NCBI GenBank assembly: GCA_950295325.1
Contig: OX485806.1
Location: 2,478,001 to 2,542,000 of the forward strand
DNA length: 64,000 nucleotides
Direction: 5' to 3'
Source of the DNA: Polytrichum commune
Lineage: Eukaryota; Streptophyta; Polytrichopsida; Polytrichales; Polytrichaceae
The notes under the pieces were generated by a model that was not told the DNA's origin, did no database searches, and saw only the letters and a program-made list of their open reading frames with translations. Shown here in pieces: positions 36,013 to 48,200 of this stretch; positions within the stretch are counted from its first letter, which is position 1; every line of letters begins with the position of its first letter. The translations under genes were made by a program, and so were the position numbers.

Positions 36013-37526
36013 AAATTTGGCCATGGGGACGTTAAGTATGCCCATTATGGTTTGGATTTTTACCCTGGGGATGCTAACCACACGGTGGGTTCATTTGCAA
36101 AACTCTTGCGCGATCTTGAGAAGCCACCTGCACATTCTTTCCGTGCACTTTTTGATGGTTGTGGAACCACATCCCTTTATGAGGCAGTGCTTGCGGGGAA
36201 GGAGGTTTGTATGTCGTCATTGCCAGAGCCACCCGGAGAACCCATTTGTGCAAAACCATTGCCTCCAACTCTCCACGTTCAACTTGATAATTGTGCAAAT
36301 GACAACAAATGTCGATACGCATTTTGTTTTTGGTCAATGCTCGTGGCGAAAGGAATCTTCAAAGAGGTGTTTGTGTTTTTCTTGATGGTGGGGCACACAC
36401 ACGACGACATTGATGCGTCATTCGGATGTTGGAGCATGAAGTTGCATGAGGAAGATTTTCCGACCATACCACTTCTTATGAAATCATATATGGATTTAGA
36501 CCATATGCTGGTGATCCCGCACATGATTGAGGAAGTACCAAATTTCAAGGCCTTCATCAAACCATACATGTTGAAATGAGGGGACCGATTGGTGGGACAT
36601 ACCAAAGCACAACAATTCCGATTCTATATGAAGGATGATGGTGTCCCAGCCATGCAGTTCAAGCTTTTGTGCACATCTCCTAATTGGGGCCCTGATGATG
36701 GCATACTCGTATGACGTCAAGACAAGGATGAGAAAAATGTTTGCTCCCGGATGGGGAACCAAAGCCTTGCAAACCCGACCCCATGAGAAATGGGCTGGAA
36801 ATCATCAAATGCATATCCGGATTCATTGAATATTGGAAACAATTGTGCGAGGAGGACATCACCAGACGTGTTAGAGATACCCATGAACCGTTGATCGCGT
36901 ATTGGGATCGCATTCGCTCGGCTTTGATGACACTTGGTGGCGACACCCGTACGACTTTGACACAAGGATTTTGGCCACAAAGTCGTTTGACGGTTGTCGA
37001 GTCCGACACCATGTTTTTCAGCAATGGAGACATCCGTGAAGAGTTCGCAATGGACGAGCATTACGTTGGCCCAGCGCGCAATCGGCCAGCACCATCGTTT
37101 CGTGTAGGTGTTGATTGCCACGAAGGTTATATGATCCTCGTATGAACAGGAGATGGGAAACACCCCAAGCCAATTTGGTTGGTGAAAACATTGTTTTCAC
37201 CCAATTTTGTTCGAACTAGCCCCAACTTTCGTCAAATTGAGGTGGAATATTGCCGTCCAAGCACCAAAGACCTGAACGTGTTTCGCACCTATTTAGGTTG
37301 GGACACCAAAAAGAATTTCAAGTGGACAGTGGACTCAGCTTACGGACCGGTTTGGATAAACACGGATACCATACTTTGTGCTTGGAAGCCGCGCATGGGT
37401 TCTAAATTAGAAACAATGAGCATCCCCCAAAAACATATAGATTTTGCCAAAGACAACTTGGCACGTATTGCAGCTGCGGAAAACGACGCCGAGAATGGAT
37501 ATGAAGCGGAAGATGGAGATGGGTAA
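36012..37526 (+). pseudogene. DUF7869-type (putative DDE nuclease) pseudogene
   Basis: The first frame (to 36579) encodes LHVQLDNCANDNKCRYAFCF, a LVAKGIFKEVFVFFLMVG stretch and GHTHDDIDASF. The spacing of the DN, N and GHTHxDID motifs matches DUF7869-like proteins, which I know from animals, fungi and plants and which look like an RNase H-fold nuclease; that identity is from memory of the motif. The reading stops at 36577, recovers in the same frame to about 36715, shifts by one frame before 36741, passes a TGA at 37143-37145 and continues to 37526. The gene is therefore dead. The N-terminus is missing, because the open frame upstream belongs to the palindromic segment. Confidence 0.62.
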
Positions 37527-37924
37527 ACAAAACGTAGGTGGGAGTTAATGGCGAAATACATGGACCCGTGCTTATTTTTTGTTTTTAATAGACATAGTAG
37601 ACTTGCCACATTCAATTGTGGCATACATTTGGGATGTGCCATCCAATTCCATAAGACCCTTAGATATGGGATGCGCACCCTAAACTCTATAATGACATAA
37701 ATTCATTTATTTTTGAGATTCGGTTGTTATTTTCCACATGAAGTTCATGTTTTCATTATAATTCAATGACAAGCTATTTTTACTACTGTGAATATTCTCC
37801 ACGTGCGAATTCGTAAATGGTCATGTTCCCAATGTTCCCAATGTTCCGTATGCTCACAATATTGGCATCCCAAACTATGGGCATATTTTATTTTGAGACT
37901 TTCCAAATTCTCCGATTAACAAAT

Positions 37925-38475
37925 ATAGTGTTGGATTCTGACACCACTTGAACACTTAATTTGAATAAAATCTTAAAACTAGTCAAAACTCCCTACGAAA
38001 CCATGAGTTTTTGACAAACTTTAAGGATAACTCTAATCTACTGCCATATACACTATTTATACAAGCTTCACCAATCCTATTTGACATATTTATGTGTTAG
38101 AGACCTTCCTATATACATTATATTATGTCGACAACAAGAAATAAAACATACTCATACTAAGCATTGATGATCAAAATATGACATTTGTATTTGCATCCAA
38201 GAGCATATAGACTGCATATTTGAACATGTAGACAAAGGGAACTGAAAACAGGTTCATAATATGGAAAAACATGAAGCCACAAAACATTTCTTCACGGTTC
38301 TCAAATATCACACAATATGACTTTCATCGTGCTTAAGTAGTACTCTGCCAAAGTTCTTTGCCAGGGGCATACTTCAATATGCTACAGGCCATGTTGCAGG
38401 ATCTGTGAACATTCCTTACCTCATGAAAGCTTGGCTTGGTACAGGTATCCAGGAAGATTTTTGCGCATAATCCGT
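37925..38475 (+). mobile_element. Repeat carrying a captured rhodanese exon piece, copy 2
   Basis: Homologous (inverted) to 23800-24350. At 38385-38446 it encodes GHVAGSVNIPYLMKA, nearly matching exon 3 of the rhodanese gene at 7008-7081 (about 44 of 48 bases over the best stretch). No splice acceptor with a matching frame precedes it, so it is a fragment and not an exon of a working gene. Confidence 0.65.
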
Positions 38476-38660
38476 CGAGATCCTAGTGTTTCCAAGTCCA
38501 ACCGGTTACATGTTGACATCTTTCAGTTCTTCTTTGTTGTTTTCAGGAATATTCTCTAAACTCCTCTAAAACGAAGGGAACTTTTCCTGCGATCTTAAAT
38601 TTCAATCCGTTATTTCTCAAACTCAACCAGTTCATCTGTAACTAGTGGTTGGTTCTCACT
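38476..38660. repeat. Repeat R, copy 1, overlapping the end of ISG12-like copy B
   Basis: Shares TCCAACCGGTTACATGTTGA, TTATTTCTCAAACTCAACCA and GGTTCTCNCCGTTCATTG with copies at 52139-52328 and 57069-57262, and partly with 23740-23800. The last 20 or so codons of ISG12-like copy B lie inside it. Confidence 0.75.
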
Positions 38661-40401
38661 GTTCATTGGCAGATCTAAACCTTCTAAATCTGCATCTGGC
38701 CCGGCATCTGGGTGATATTTTTTCTTGTATATCTTTACACCTATCTTTACACCAATGTATCCTACAGCTGGGATAGCTCCAATTCCAGCAAGAGCTGGAG
38801 CCCCAAGTAGGGCACCGCCCCCCATTGCCGCACTCTGGGCAGCCGCAAACCACGACCCTGCGGCAACCCCTGCGCTGCCAGTGCTGCAACACAATGCAAC
38901 AATTTTTGAACCCATGTCTTGCAAATGTAGAAGGTCCCTATACACCAGAGCTCAAATTGATATCTCCAACTACACTATTTTGTCTGATTAGTGTGGGTTA
39001 CCATCCAGAGTTACGTGTTCCTATAAATTTTTACTGAGTATCATTTTCTACCCAAATAACATAAGTGCACTAAGTATAATATTTAGTGTCACTAACTCTA
39101 ATTGTCTTGCTCACTACTACGTGTAAACCGTTGTATAGCATCACCAACACTAAATGTTAACCCAACATTATTTGCCATTCCTTGTAAAATTTTTGAGGGG
39201 ATATTAGAGTTAAAGTGTTGCAATTACTGTCACTGACCAAGTGATTTTTCATCCAAATTTCAATCATCCATGACAATATTTCATGACAAGTTGCTGGTAA
39301 GAGAAGGTAGAATTTTGGCCAATGGATGAACTCATCTATCATCCATGACAGTATATATGTTCACTTATTCATAAGAAGTGTCATCCGATCAGTTAAAATA
39401 GTGACATTAAATACCATGACACTAAATATCACATTTAGTGTAGTTAGTATGCACACCAAAGAATATGATATAACTTAGTTGGTAATAGCCGATATTAATG
39501 TCAGTAAAAAGTTATAGCCACACGTAACTCCGAATGGTATTCCCACACTAATTAGACAAAACAGTGTAGCAGTTTTTGGGAGTGTCACGGTGTTGGGATC
39601 TCGTACTTGGATTTGCTCATTCAAAGTTCAAACAATTGAGAGCGGGACTAGTTTGAGCCAGTGCCAAGTGGCCATGCTCAAAGTGAAATATGTCAAGAGG
39701 GGAATGTTAATGAACAAGGAACAAGCCAAAGAATGGCTGAGGGCTTGGGGCCACAATACAAGGGCTCGAACTCTCCACATTCCTAAATAACCTCCGTCGA
39801 GGAAGCTTAGGTTTTTGACCCAAAGCTTGTCGATAATGATTTGGTGTTCACCTTAGTTGTAAGCTGCGTAAAGTGAAGTTGAGTGAACAAGTATGTGTAA
39901 GAGGCTCTTAGCCAATGAGGAGGTTCCTCTCTTCAACCTCTCTAGCGTAAAGGGGATCTTGGGCTTCATATGTGACGCTCATTCATTGTCAAGGGTGCAT
40001 GACATGCACTTCTTGTGGTCTTGTTTAGAGTTGATATAATCATGAAATAGACCAGAAAATGATATTATACAAATATGAATCTAGAATAGTTTACGTGAAC
40101 AAAATATTTAAACGATACTAGATAGTCGACCGTGGTTTGAGGTCAATTACCTTGCCATCATGCCCGCCGCGATAGAACCAGCCGCGGGGCCTACTGCAGT
40201 AAATCCCATGGTATTCAATACGAATGGGATCGTAGCTTTCACTGCCAGCCCTGTGCCAGTTAAGATGGCAGCAGCAATTCCAGCGGTTTCAGCAGTTTCA
40301 GCAGTTCCAGCAGTTCCCGCGGTTTCAGCGGTTCCAGCAGTTCCAGCGGTTTCAGCAGTTCCAGCGGTTCCAGTGCCGGCGGTGCCGTCGGTTTCACCCA
40401 T
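38610..40401 (-). CDS. ISG12 (IFI6/IFI27)-like protein, copy B, extended N- and C-termini
   Basis: Exon 1 40401-40151 and exon 2 38883-38610 (stop TAA) with the same intron boundaries as copy A give about 174 residues. After the ATG, a Thr-Ala-Gly-Glu repeat region of about 45 residues (built on TAGTAE) precedes the conserved core: AAAILTGTGLAVKA, GFTAVGPAAGSIAAGMMA, then STGSAGVAAGSWFAAAQSAA and GGGALLGAPALAGIGAIPAV. The core matches copy A and the Ifi-6-16 family. The C-terminus has a basic stretch (KIYKKKYH), an acidic stretch and a tail, PMNSENQPLVTDELVEFEK, that lies in repeat R. The start is the ATG aligned with that of copy A (gcgacacagATG in both). The gene is the mirror arm of copy A and lies downstream of the array at 40890-42200. 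No lesion is visible; expression is unknown. Confidence 0.78.
39068..39440. mobile_element. CACTA-like MITE in the copy B intron
   Basis: A 373-bp element with ends CACTAAGTATAATATTTAGTG and CACTAAATATCACATTTAGTG. It sits at the same intron position as the shorter element at 18645-18841. Another fragment of the family lies near 43880-43995. Confidence 0.72.
40268..40390 (-). repeat. Coding minisatellite in exon 1 of copy B
   Basis: Imperfect 9- to 18-bp units of the form GCAGTTCCAGCGGTTTCA (plus strand), all multiples of three, so the minus-strand frame stays open and encodes Thr-Ala-Gly/Glu repeats. Copy A lacks this expansion entirely. Confidence 0.88.
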
Positions 40402-40889
40402 CTGTGTCGCCAAATAATCACAAAATGCCCAGTAGACAAGTTAGTATCTAGGCTTAAAGATAAATTGTTGGAATTCAAAGAGTTTATGTTAGCTCAATCA
40501 CCGGAAGTTTTCAAGTAACCTTGTGGTGAGAGTACTAATGTGACTTCTCTAAATCTAAAGTGGGTGACTTCTCTAAATCTAAAGTGGGTGACTTCTCTCT
40601 TCTTCTCTCGCTCTCTAACATGGATGCAATCACACAGCAGAAACGAGGAAATAGGAGAAGGCATCTTTTAGGAGAGCATTACATGGATTTATTTATCATC
40701 AAGAGGTAAGTTTTGGAAAGGGCACGGCAATGAACCGAATGAGCAGGGAATTGAACAATCTCACTGACAATGCTTATTTTATGGACCGACAGACACTTCT
40801 GCTCATAACTTGTGATCAAAGAAGATTTAGCCGAAAAGGTTCACTAGAATCAGCCTGAACGTTTTCTGCATGCTGAACACTCCACTTAT

Positions 40890-42200
40890 TTGTGCCTGAT
40901 GCAAACAATACTAGGGATTCCTGCAAGCTTAGACGCAACGATCGAGATTTTCTCCAAGGCCAGTAAAATCGTTACAGCCATGGAGAGCCACCGGGCTGGG
41001 CCGGCTAAATACGCCTTTCATCACATCCGACGTGACGGGAGAGAATTACGAAACACAGAAGAATGGATTCGAGAGCGTCGAAGGCTTCTTTCTCCATTTA
41101 GTGCTTTACCAGTCAGACACACAGAGTAGCTCTGCTATCGATCTCTAGCGCGAAAAGCAACCAACAGCAAGTCTTGTAACGAACTCACGAAGCTGGTGAA
41201 TCTCAGAACTAGAGTGTGATCATACCGACGAAATAAATCTCTCCGGAACGAGATGAAGTTCCGCTTCCGCGTCCCTTTTGCAATGAGAAGCCTCTCAATT
41301 TACAAACTCGTAACACTGTAGAGGAAAAACTAACCTTTCAGGCTTCAGCACATATGCCTTTCCACTTATGCAACGCGATTAAAGAGTATTGCACGACATA
41401 CAGAAAAGAAGTTAAGAGCCTTAAATTTAGGCGTCTTTCTCCACTTCTTGCTTCTGAACCTGCAGCCAGACAAGCAGTATAGCGACTCTGCTATCTCTAC
41501 CGCCTAAACCAACGGACAGAAACTCTCAAAGGTGATCAATTCAGCACTATAGGCGAATCATCCCAACAGAACAATTCACTCTGGAGCGAAGTGCGTTCCA
41601 ATCAATTCTAAACGAAAGCAGGCGCCAATCTTCGTGCCACTGCACCCTTTTTGCAATAAGAAGCCTCTTACTCAAAAAATCCGCGACACTGTGTTGGGAA
41701 TCTAGCCTTTCAGCACACATGTCTTTCAGCATGTGCAACGTGATTGGAGAAAATATTACAAGGACCGCCAGAAATGGATTGAAGGTCCTCGATTTAAGGC
41801 GACTTTCTCCACTTCGGCTTCACCTTGAGCCAGACACACAGTGTAGCGACTCTGCTATCTCTAGCGCCCAGAGCAACAAACAGCAAATCCTGTGAAGGAA
41901 CTCTCGAAGGTGATCGACTTCAACAGACACAATACGAATGGATTGAAGAGCCTCGAATTAGGGCGTCTTTCTCCATTTCTTGCCATACCTGCAGCCAGAC
42001 ACATAGTGCAGCAACTCTGCTATCTCTAGCGCCAGAAAGCAACGATCAGCAGCTCTCGAAAGGTGATCAACTTCTAAACTAAAGTGTAAATCATACCGAT
42101 AGAGCGACTTCCTCAGGAACGAAAAGCGCCACTGCGCGCAACCAGAGTTGAATTGTTACAGGAAGCGGCACTGTCGCCACTTCCGCCCTGAAGCCTCTCA
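40890..42200 (-). repeat. Irregular tandem array upstream of ISG12-like copy B
   Basis: Inverted counterpart of 15740-17310. TCTGCTATCTCTAGCGCC or variants recur near 41137, 41490, 41849 and 42019, and CTTTCTCCACTTC near 41435, 41808 and 41970. Identity to the other arm is very high over long stretches (for example 40890-41330), which indicates a young duplication or gene conversion. Confidence 0.78.
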
Positions 42201-42713
42201 ATTCACAACTCCGCAACACTGTGATGGAGGAAAAGTAGCGTGAGCGTGCAAAGTTGAAATATGTCGATTATGATCGTCACTGAAAGAGCTTGACATTAAT
42301 ATACAAGTGCGGTGGAAGGATGAACGCACCTCACAGACAACTGTGTAGATGTAGATTTCACTCATTCATGAGTTCAGGCCTGTCGGTAATTCAATGGGAG
42401 CAAAGTTGCGGTGAATAGAATGGAAAGAGTGGGAGTGGTGAATGCCACCTCTTTGAAGCACAACTTTGAGGTCCTTCCCTTGCTTGGCAGTGTAAAGGTT
42501 TGGGTATATAGGGAGCTCAAGTTTGTCCCCCGATGAAAGAAATGGCCCCGCATGGCAACCACCAACTCAGTGATAAGTGAGAGTTAAATTAATCAGGAAT
42601 TGCCCCAAACAGTATACATATTGCTAGTCATTTTAGGACTTGTGGATGCCGCATGTGCGGCTTCTTGTTGCCTTAATTTTGAGTTCAATGTAAATCCTCC
42701 TCTGGACCTGCTA

Positions 42714-43134
42714 AGGTAGAAATACCATAACCCGTTAACCACCCTCTAGCCGTGCACTAGACCGCCGTCATAATGGTGAAGTGCCATTTCTAAAATTGAT
42801 CATGGCTCGGCGGCAACTTCAATGCGTGTACACTTAGTGTAGTCAATGGTAGTCAAGTGTTAATGTACTCATGAGGTTATTGATTTAGGCGATGTTCTGT
42901 ATGGAAATACAGATTACCGTGTTCGGTGTAGGGAGAATCTAGTGAACGAGTAGGGAGTTGGACAACTTTTCACTTTGAAAAATTGTAACATTTTTTGTAT
43001 AGGGCAAAAAAATATGAAACAACTTGCATTCTTCATGAATCCTTCTCGTCTATCTTGGAAAATTATCTCATGATTGTCAGACCAGATCTTCAATGCGAAT
43101 CACCTTATTTTCACAGGTTATGGTATTTCTACCT
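42714..43134. mobile_element. MITE family M2, copy c
   Basis: Same ends as the copies at 10815 and 23256 (AGGTAGAAATACCATAACCC and its complement), flanked by TA on both sides. The interior is in the opposite orientation. Confidence 0.82.
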
Positions 43135-44399
43135 TACTCCGCCCAATTTGCCAAATCTTGGTTGACAAAGTAGATGACCTTGTCATGGTTGTGTTGTAAA
43201 TGCTTCATTTAATAGGAGGGTTCTTTTTGTCTACACTTCTCATGCCACTATCTTTTTAAATTCTCTCTCACAGTGGGACCCCCTAAGAAAACCATCCATT
43301 GCACTCAATTTCATGCACACAGGTGACAAAATTATTGAAGACTAAGGTGCGGCAAAAGATTTGTTAACACCCTTATCCAATGAAAATACGCCATGTGACA
43401 CTTAAGATAGTTACGCATTCACAATTTATATGAATCGTATACAAACCAACTGGCACATTGGGTAGAGGGCGAGATGGGGAAGAAGAGGTCAATTACCGCC
43501 AAGCAATAGAGCACACGGAGCTTATACATGTGGGGGAGGGGCTTTTGGCAGTACATGGGCCCTTCTGTCAAAAAATCTCTTATCATCTTGAGAATGATGT
43601 TTCTCCACACGGCAAGACTTTGGGAGGAGAAAACAACTGGGTGCAAGCGGAATTAGGAATGAGAATTGGTAAACAGACTTTGTATGAGTGGAATTGGTAC
43701 GTTAATGCTGTGGTTCTCATGAACTCAAGTGCAACGTGGGACCTTACACCAGGGACTCAAGCGTAAGTTCACGAATAAGTTCGCTGATAAGTACTAAAAG
43801 AGTCTGAGCCCTTTAACATACATTTCATAGGAGGGTTGGCCGACACTCCTCACTACATTTGTTTAGAAGGAATGACTAATAATGTTAGTTTTTACATGTG
43901 GTGTTGGTGGTGATACTGCACTACACAGGCAGTTCACAATTAGTAATAGCAAGACAAGTAGGATTGGTGACACTAGATACAGTTTTTGGTGTACTTATTG
44001 GAGCCTATCAATCTACTCTACTCTTCTCGGACTTGAAATCGAGTTGCGTGTTATTATGAGATTGTTGAGGTCCACATGCCCACTGCTGAGCATTCTTGAA
44101 AATTAGTAAAATCCCAGTTTCTCAATGTAATTATAAACTCAACTTAGCGCAGGGTGGCCCTGTTTCTTGATTTACCCTGAGAAGGTTATTCATAATTGCT
44201 TGTAAGAAAAATCCTAGCTGAATAAAAAAATTCAAAGTAAGTATCAGGATAACTGACAAGTTTAAAAATTCAACAAAAGTGTGTGCAAGAAGATTGATAT
44301 ATGGGAATCAATATATAACTTTCATGCTATTACACTTGTTTACCGGCACAAAAATCCCTTCATGGCTCTCAATTAAACAACGTGAATTACATCTTAGTA
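43135..44399. other. Intergenic stretch with a MITE fragment
   Basis: Contains a fragment related to the intron MITE at about 43880-43995. The plus-strand open frame 43458-43766 (102 codons) matches no family I know and has no supporting splice or repeat evidence, so I do not call it a gene. Confidence 0.4.
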
Positions 44400-44916
44400 C
44401 ACCATTTATGGTATTTAGTGTCAATTACCCTATTTTGAGGCATATGCTAGATTGCATTGATGATTAACAATTTCACTGTACTTGTCCACTCATGACACTT
44501 GGCATTCAAGTGTGCTTACTAATATCTTGGATGAGTATGTTCAATAATGTTATGAGGTGATGCCTATGTTTACACAATGGTCCACATATTGACTAAAGTG
44601 TACACAAATGACACTTGCCATTAATATGCTCAAGAATATCTTCCTCTTAGCATACTAAAATGTAAACACACAACACTCGCCATTAGTACGCACAAAAATA
44701 TATTAACTTGCATGTTAAAGCACAAGACTATCATCTAAAGTATCCCAATGTGCTACTCTAAATATCATAATGTAATGATTTTGCTCTCAAAGAAGTTACT
44801 TGTGTCGACGAATGGAATCATATTGACAATAAGAGGCTTCACATTTTGAGACCTCTAGGCATCTAGTTTAGGCCCTTCTCAAATAGTGTACGTGACACTA
44901 AATACCATACACAGTG
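44400..44916. mobile_element. CACTA-like non-autonomous element, copy D2
   Basis: Inverted homologue of 22402-22921, with ends CACCATTTATGGTATTTAGTG and CACTAAATACCATACACAGTG. About 517 bp, non-coding. No exact target duplication was found. Confidence 0.62.
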
Positions 44917-45238
44917 TTCTGCCAGAGCTCTTGCCCATTGCATACTTTAATACAACTGCGCTTCCAGCAGACTACAGTTGCTTGCTCTCCTGTGCTCGTT
45001 AAAGAGATTAGCCTCCTATTTATAACTTGTAAGGAGCTTGTGGTGCCATCCCTGCTACAAAGTCTAGGTCTGTGTCTCCAAGAACTTCCATTTGTCCCTG
45101 CCCTTCACTGCCTATAATCAACATTCTGCTTCAATGTTCACTGATATCAACCTACCAAAAGCAGAAAAAATAATATCACCCCAATCTTAGGGTCAAATCT
45201 CAATGTGCGGACTTTCTACCTACTGTTGTTGTCCCGAT

Positions 45239-48200
45239 TTACCATGTTGCTCGTACTCCTGACCCCTGGAGGAAGAGCTGAGTGTGCCAGCCGTGTGACC
45301 TGAGCCCAGATAGCAACCCTGGAAGTTGTGTCTCTGCTTTTTCATATGCTTTCTCTAAAACAGACCCATAGATGGCTGAACTGCTTAGGTCTTCTGTGGC
45401 CTTTGCGAGCCTAGAAACATGGGCAGCTACAAGCCAACCACGCACTGCATCCTCCCCTGTTGCTTTCTGATGCAACACCATGTGGGTCTTCTCCCCAAAG
45501 TTTAACAAGAACTTCTCAGCCTGAAATCTTTGCTTCAGCTTGGTTAGAAGTGAAGGCTTGCCCACAGCCTTCTGCAAAGGGGCGCCGACTTCCACATTTC
45601 CAGCGTCCTTTTCAAGGCCAACTGGCAAAATCAAGCGTTCCCTGTAACGTAGCTCTGCTGGACTAGAGACTCTCCCAGTCTGCAGGAAGGCAAACACTGC
45701 AGATGTGAGTGGTCGACTCATGGCATGTCATAAACCCCATCATACTGACAGGCAGGCTCATGGTGTTCAATCTTCTGCAATGAGTTCCATTCTAAATACT
45801 ATAGTGGATAACATCAATCTTCTATCAATCCGCTCTGGGACTTTCCAGAAGCAAAACGATAGAATGTGGACATGGTTAGCAAATACTGAATAGACATCCT
45901 TGGTGTCTCAGGTATAGAATGTCCACTTTAAAACTCGGAGGATGAGATTTGTCCCTATCATATCTTTGAGCTAAACAGTACAATGAATTCAGAATCAAAG
46001 GGACAGACCTTGACATAGTCTGCCACCAACATTGCAGTGCGCTGAGAATTGAGTGTATTGATGGGAGCGGCTCGCATCTCCTGTACTACACTGTAAAGAT
46101 GGATGGCTGAAAGAATTGGAGCTAACACCAGCTGCCACATAAAAGCCACACACAAAATTCTCATTAATGTGCTCAGACAAGAGATAGAGCTCAACAGCAG
46201 GGCTGATTTTTCACAAAGTTTTTGCCCGTTTCTTTTCCCACACTCTATCCTCAAGGTGTTTCCATCACCCGTCATCGCCCGTCCGTCACCACCCGCATTT
46301 CCTCCACAAGAGGGGTTTTTCTAGACAAAACCTAATCAGAAGTCATCTACGTGCTATTTTGGAGTTAGAGACTTTAGATGCTTTGATGCGCATTTCATGT
46401 GCAAATATTTCAGTTGAAAACATCAATTGGAATGTAGTGATGCTTGTTTGGAGAAACATGAAGGATAGGAGAATTCATCCACTTCTTTGACGGGTGAGTA
46501 GCTCTTTATTTTTAAAATTTTGAACATGTTTGTATATACTAATTCTTATTCAATTGCTAAATTTACCTTCAATTAAAATCTTTGACATTATGTTAAAAAG
46601 GTTCTAAATTTTGTGGTTGATGAATTAATGTATGCAAGTGAATCAAGCACTTCAAGATGGATATTTTGATTGGGTATTAGTGGTTTGATTGCATTATGCT
46701 TACATTCACATGTCATATATGACATAACGTAACTAATATTTGTACCATTTATTTTTTTGGAAAAAAATTATCAAAAAAATTGTTATTTTTAGAACCCGTC
46801 CAAAGTGAATTTGGCACATCCAAAAAGCGGTTCATTTTCTAAGAATCCGTCCACTGGAAAGGTTTTTTTTTATGAACATGTCCCTGGACATATTGGGGAC
46901 CTTGTGAAAAATCACCTCTGCTCAACAGTCACTTCAAGGAAGTCTTAGCAAAAAAATTTACTAATCAGCTGCGGAGGTTGATTATATCATGAGGAACATA
47001 TTGATAGGCACACCTTTCCCTGAATAGATGCACCAAAGTTTGATGCCAAGTGGATCCCAACACCGAGACCCAGCACATTGGAAAGTGTGGAACTTGCTTC
47101 CCCCTTTGCATAAAGATCACTCAGGTTGCCTTCTTTTGCAAAAGACGATTAGACTGGGAGCCGAGTTGCCTTCGCTGAAACTAGTGCCATGCCCTGCACA
47201 GTTGAAATGGGTACAGCAGACACACACACAATGAGTATATTTATCTGTATTTGATGATGAGAACAGCCACTATAGAACACTTCATCAGGACAACAACCAA
47301 CTTCAAGAGCATCATCACGGACTACCAAGTAAGAATACCTTTGCAAGATTTGCCATGCCTGCAACAGGAAGGAAATGCTGGGGGCACAACGGTGATGCGA
47401 CCTCTAGCCCTGCTCCAATATCATACATCACATCCGCTGTTTGCAAAATGAACCCAAACAACATATTAGTTTTACAACTTTGCAGATGTGAAGCCAATAC
47501 TTGCATCCTCTAGGAATCAGCCTGTGATTAAAGTACATTGACCATATCTTACCTAGTCTATAATTGTGTCACTCGTTACAATGTAATTAAACGAGTATCT
47601 GTTAAGAAGCCCAGAACGGCTTTTCACAAGGCATTTTCAAAACTGTATTAAAGACCCACCAAAAATGCGCCACCTCTTTGGCTCGGAGTCTATCCGTGCG
47701 CCCATGCTGCTACACACCAGTTTTCCAATGTGCTGCATCCCATCCTTTAAGACCTGCCCGTCCAGAGAAGAGCGTCAAAACTTGGACACATTTTAGCATA
47801 GAAAAATGAATTACTTTCAAGTCACCATGCTTAACAAAGTCCAGTTTAGAATGTAGACAGACAATGTGGAACATCCATGCCATACTCTTTCAGGAACATT
47901 ATGGTGTATGACGGAAGTGATTCTGGTCCTTTTGCAACTTTTGTTCCGGGACACTACAGACACAAGTTCCTTGTGAATCCCTGCCAAGCAGATGATGCGA
48001 ATGCATTACTCACCCAGCTCACAATTGTTGCCTGTGCAGGAGTGGGCCTAAAACCTGCAGCAAACAGTAAAGACTGTTTTCCAATCACACCCAAGTCCAC
48101 TTCAATCAGTGGAATGACAACAGAAAACTATTAGCTACTCACAGTAAAATGGCGGCCAGAAGGCACTAAAAATAATGGTCTCCTTTTGCCTAACTAGCAT

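Larger units (their letters stand above)
35722..38045 (+). mobile_element. Putative transposon with long inverted ends carrying a DUF7869-type gene
   Basis: An inverted repeat of about 110 bp (35722-35830 against 37925-38045, sharing CAAGTGGTGTCAGAAC) flanks a coding remnant at 36012-37526. Next to the left repeat is a palindromic segment (35826-36012) whose two 55-bp arms read CCAAATTTTAGTGGAATGAA. Related ends without the gene occur at 24250-24437. That this is one mobile unit is inference; no target duplication was found, and the right side continues into a repeat with a rhodanese fragment. Confidence 0.45.
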
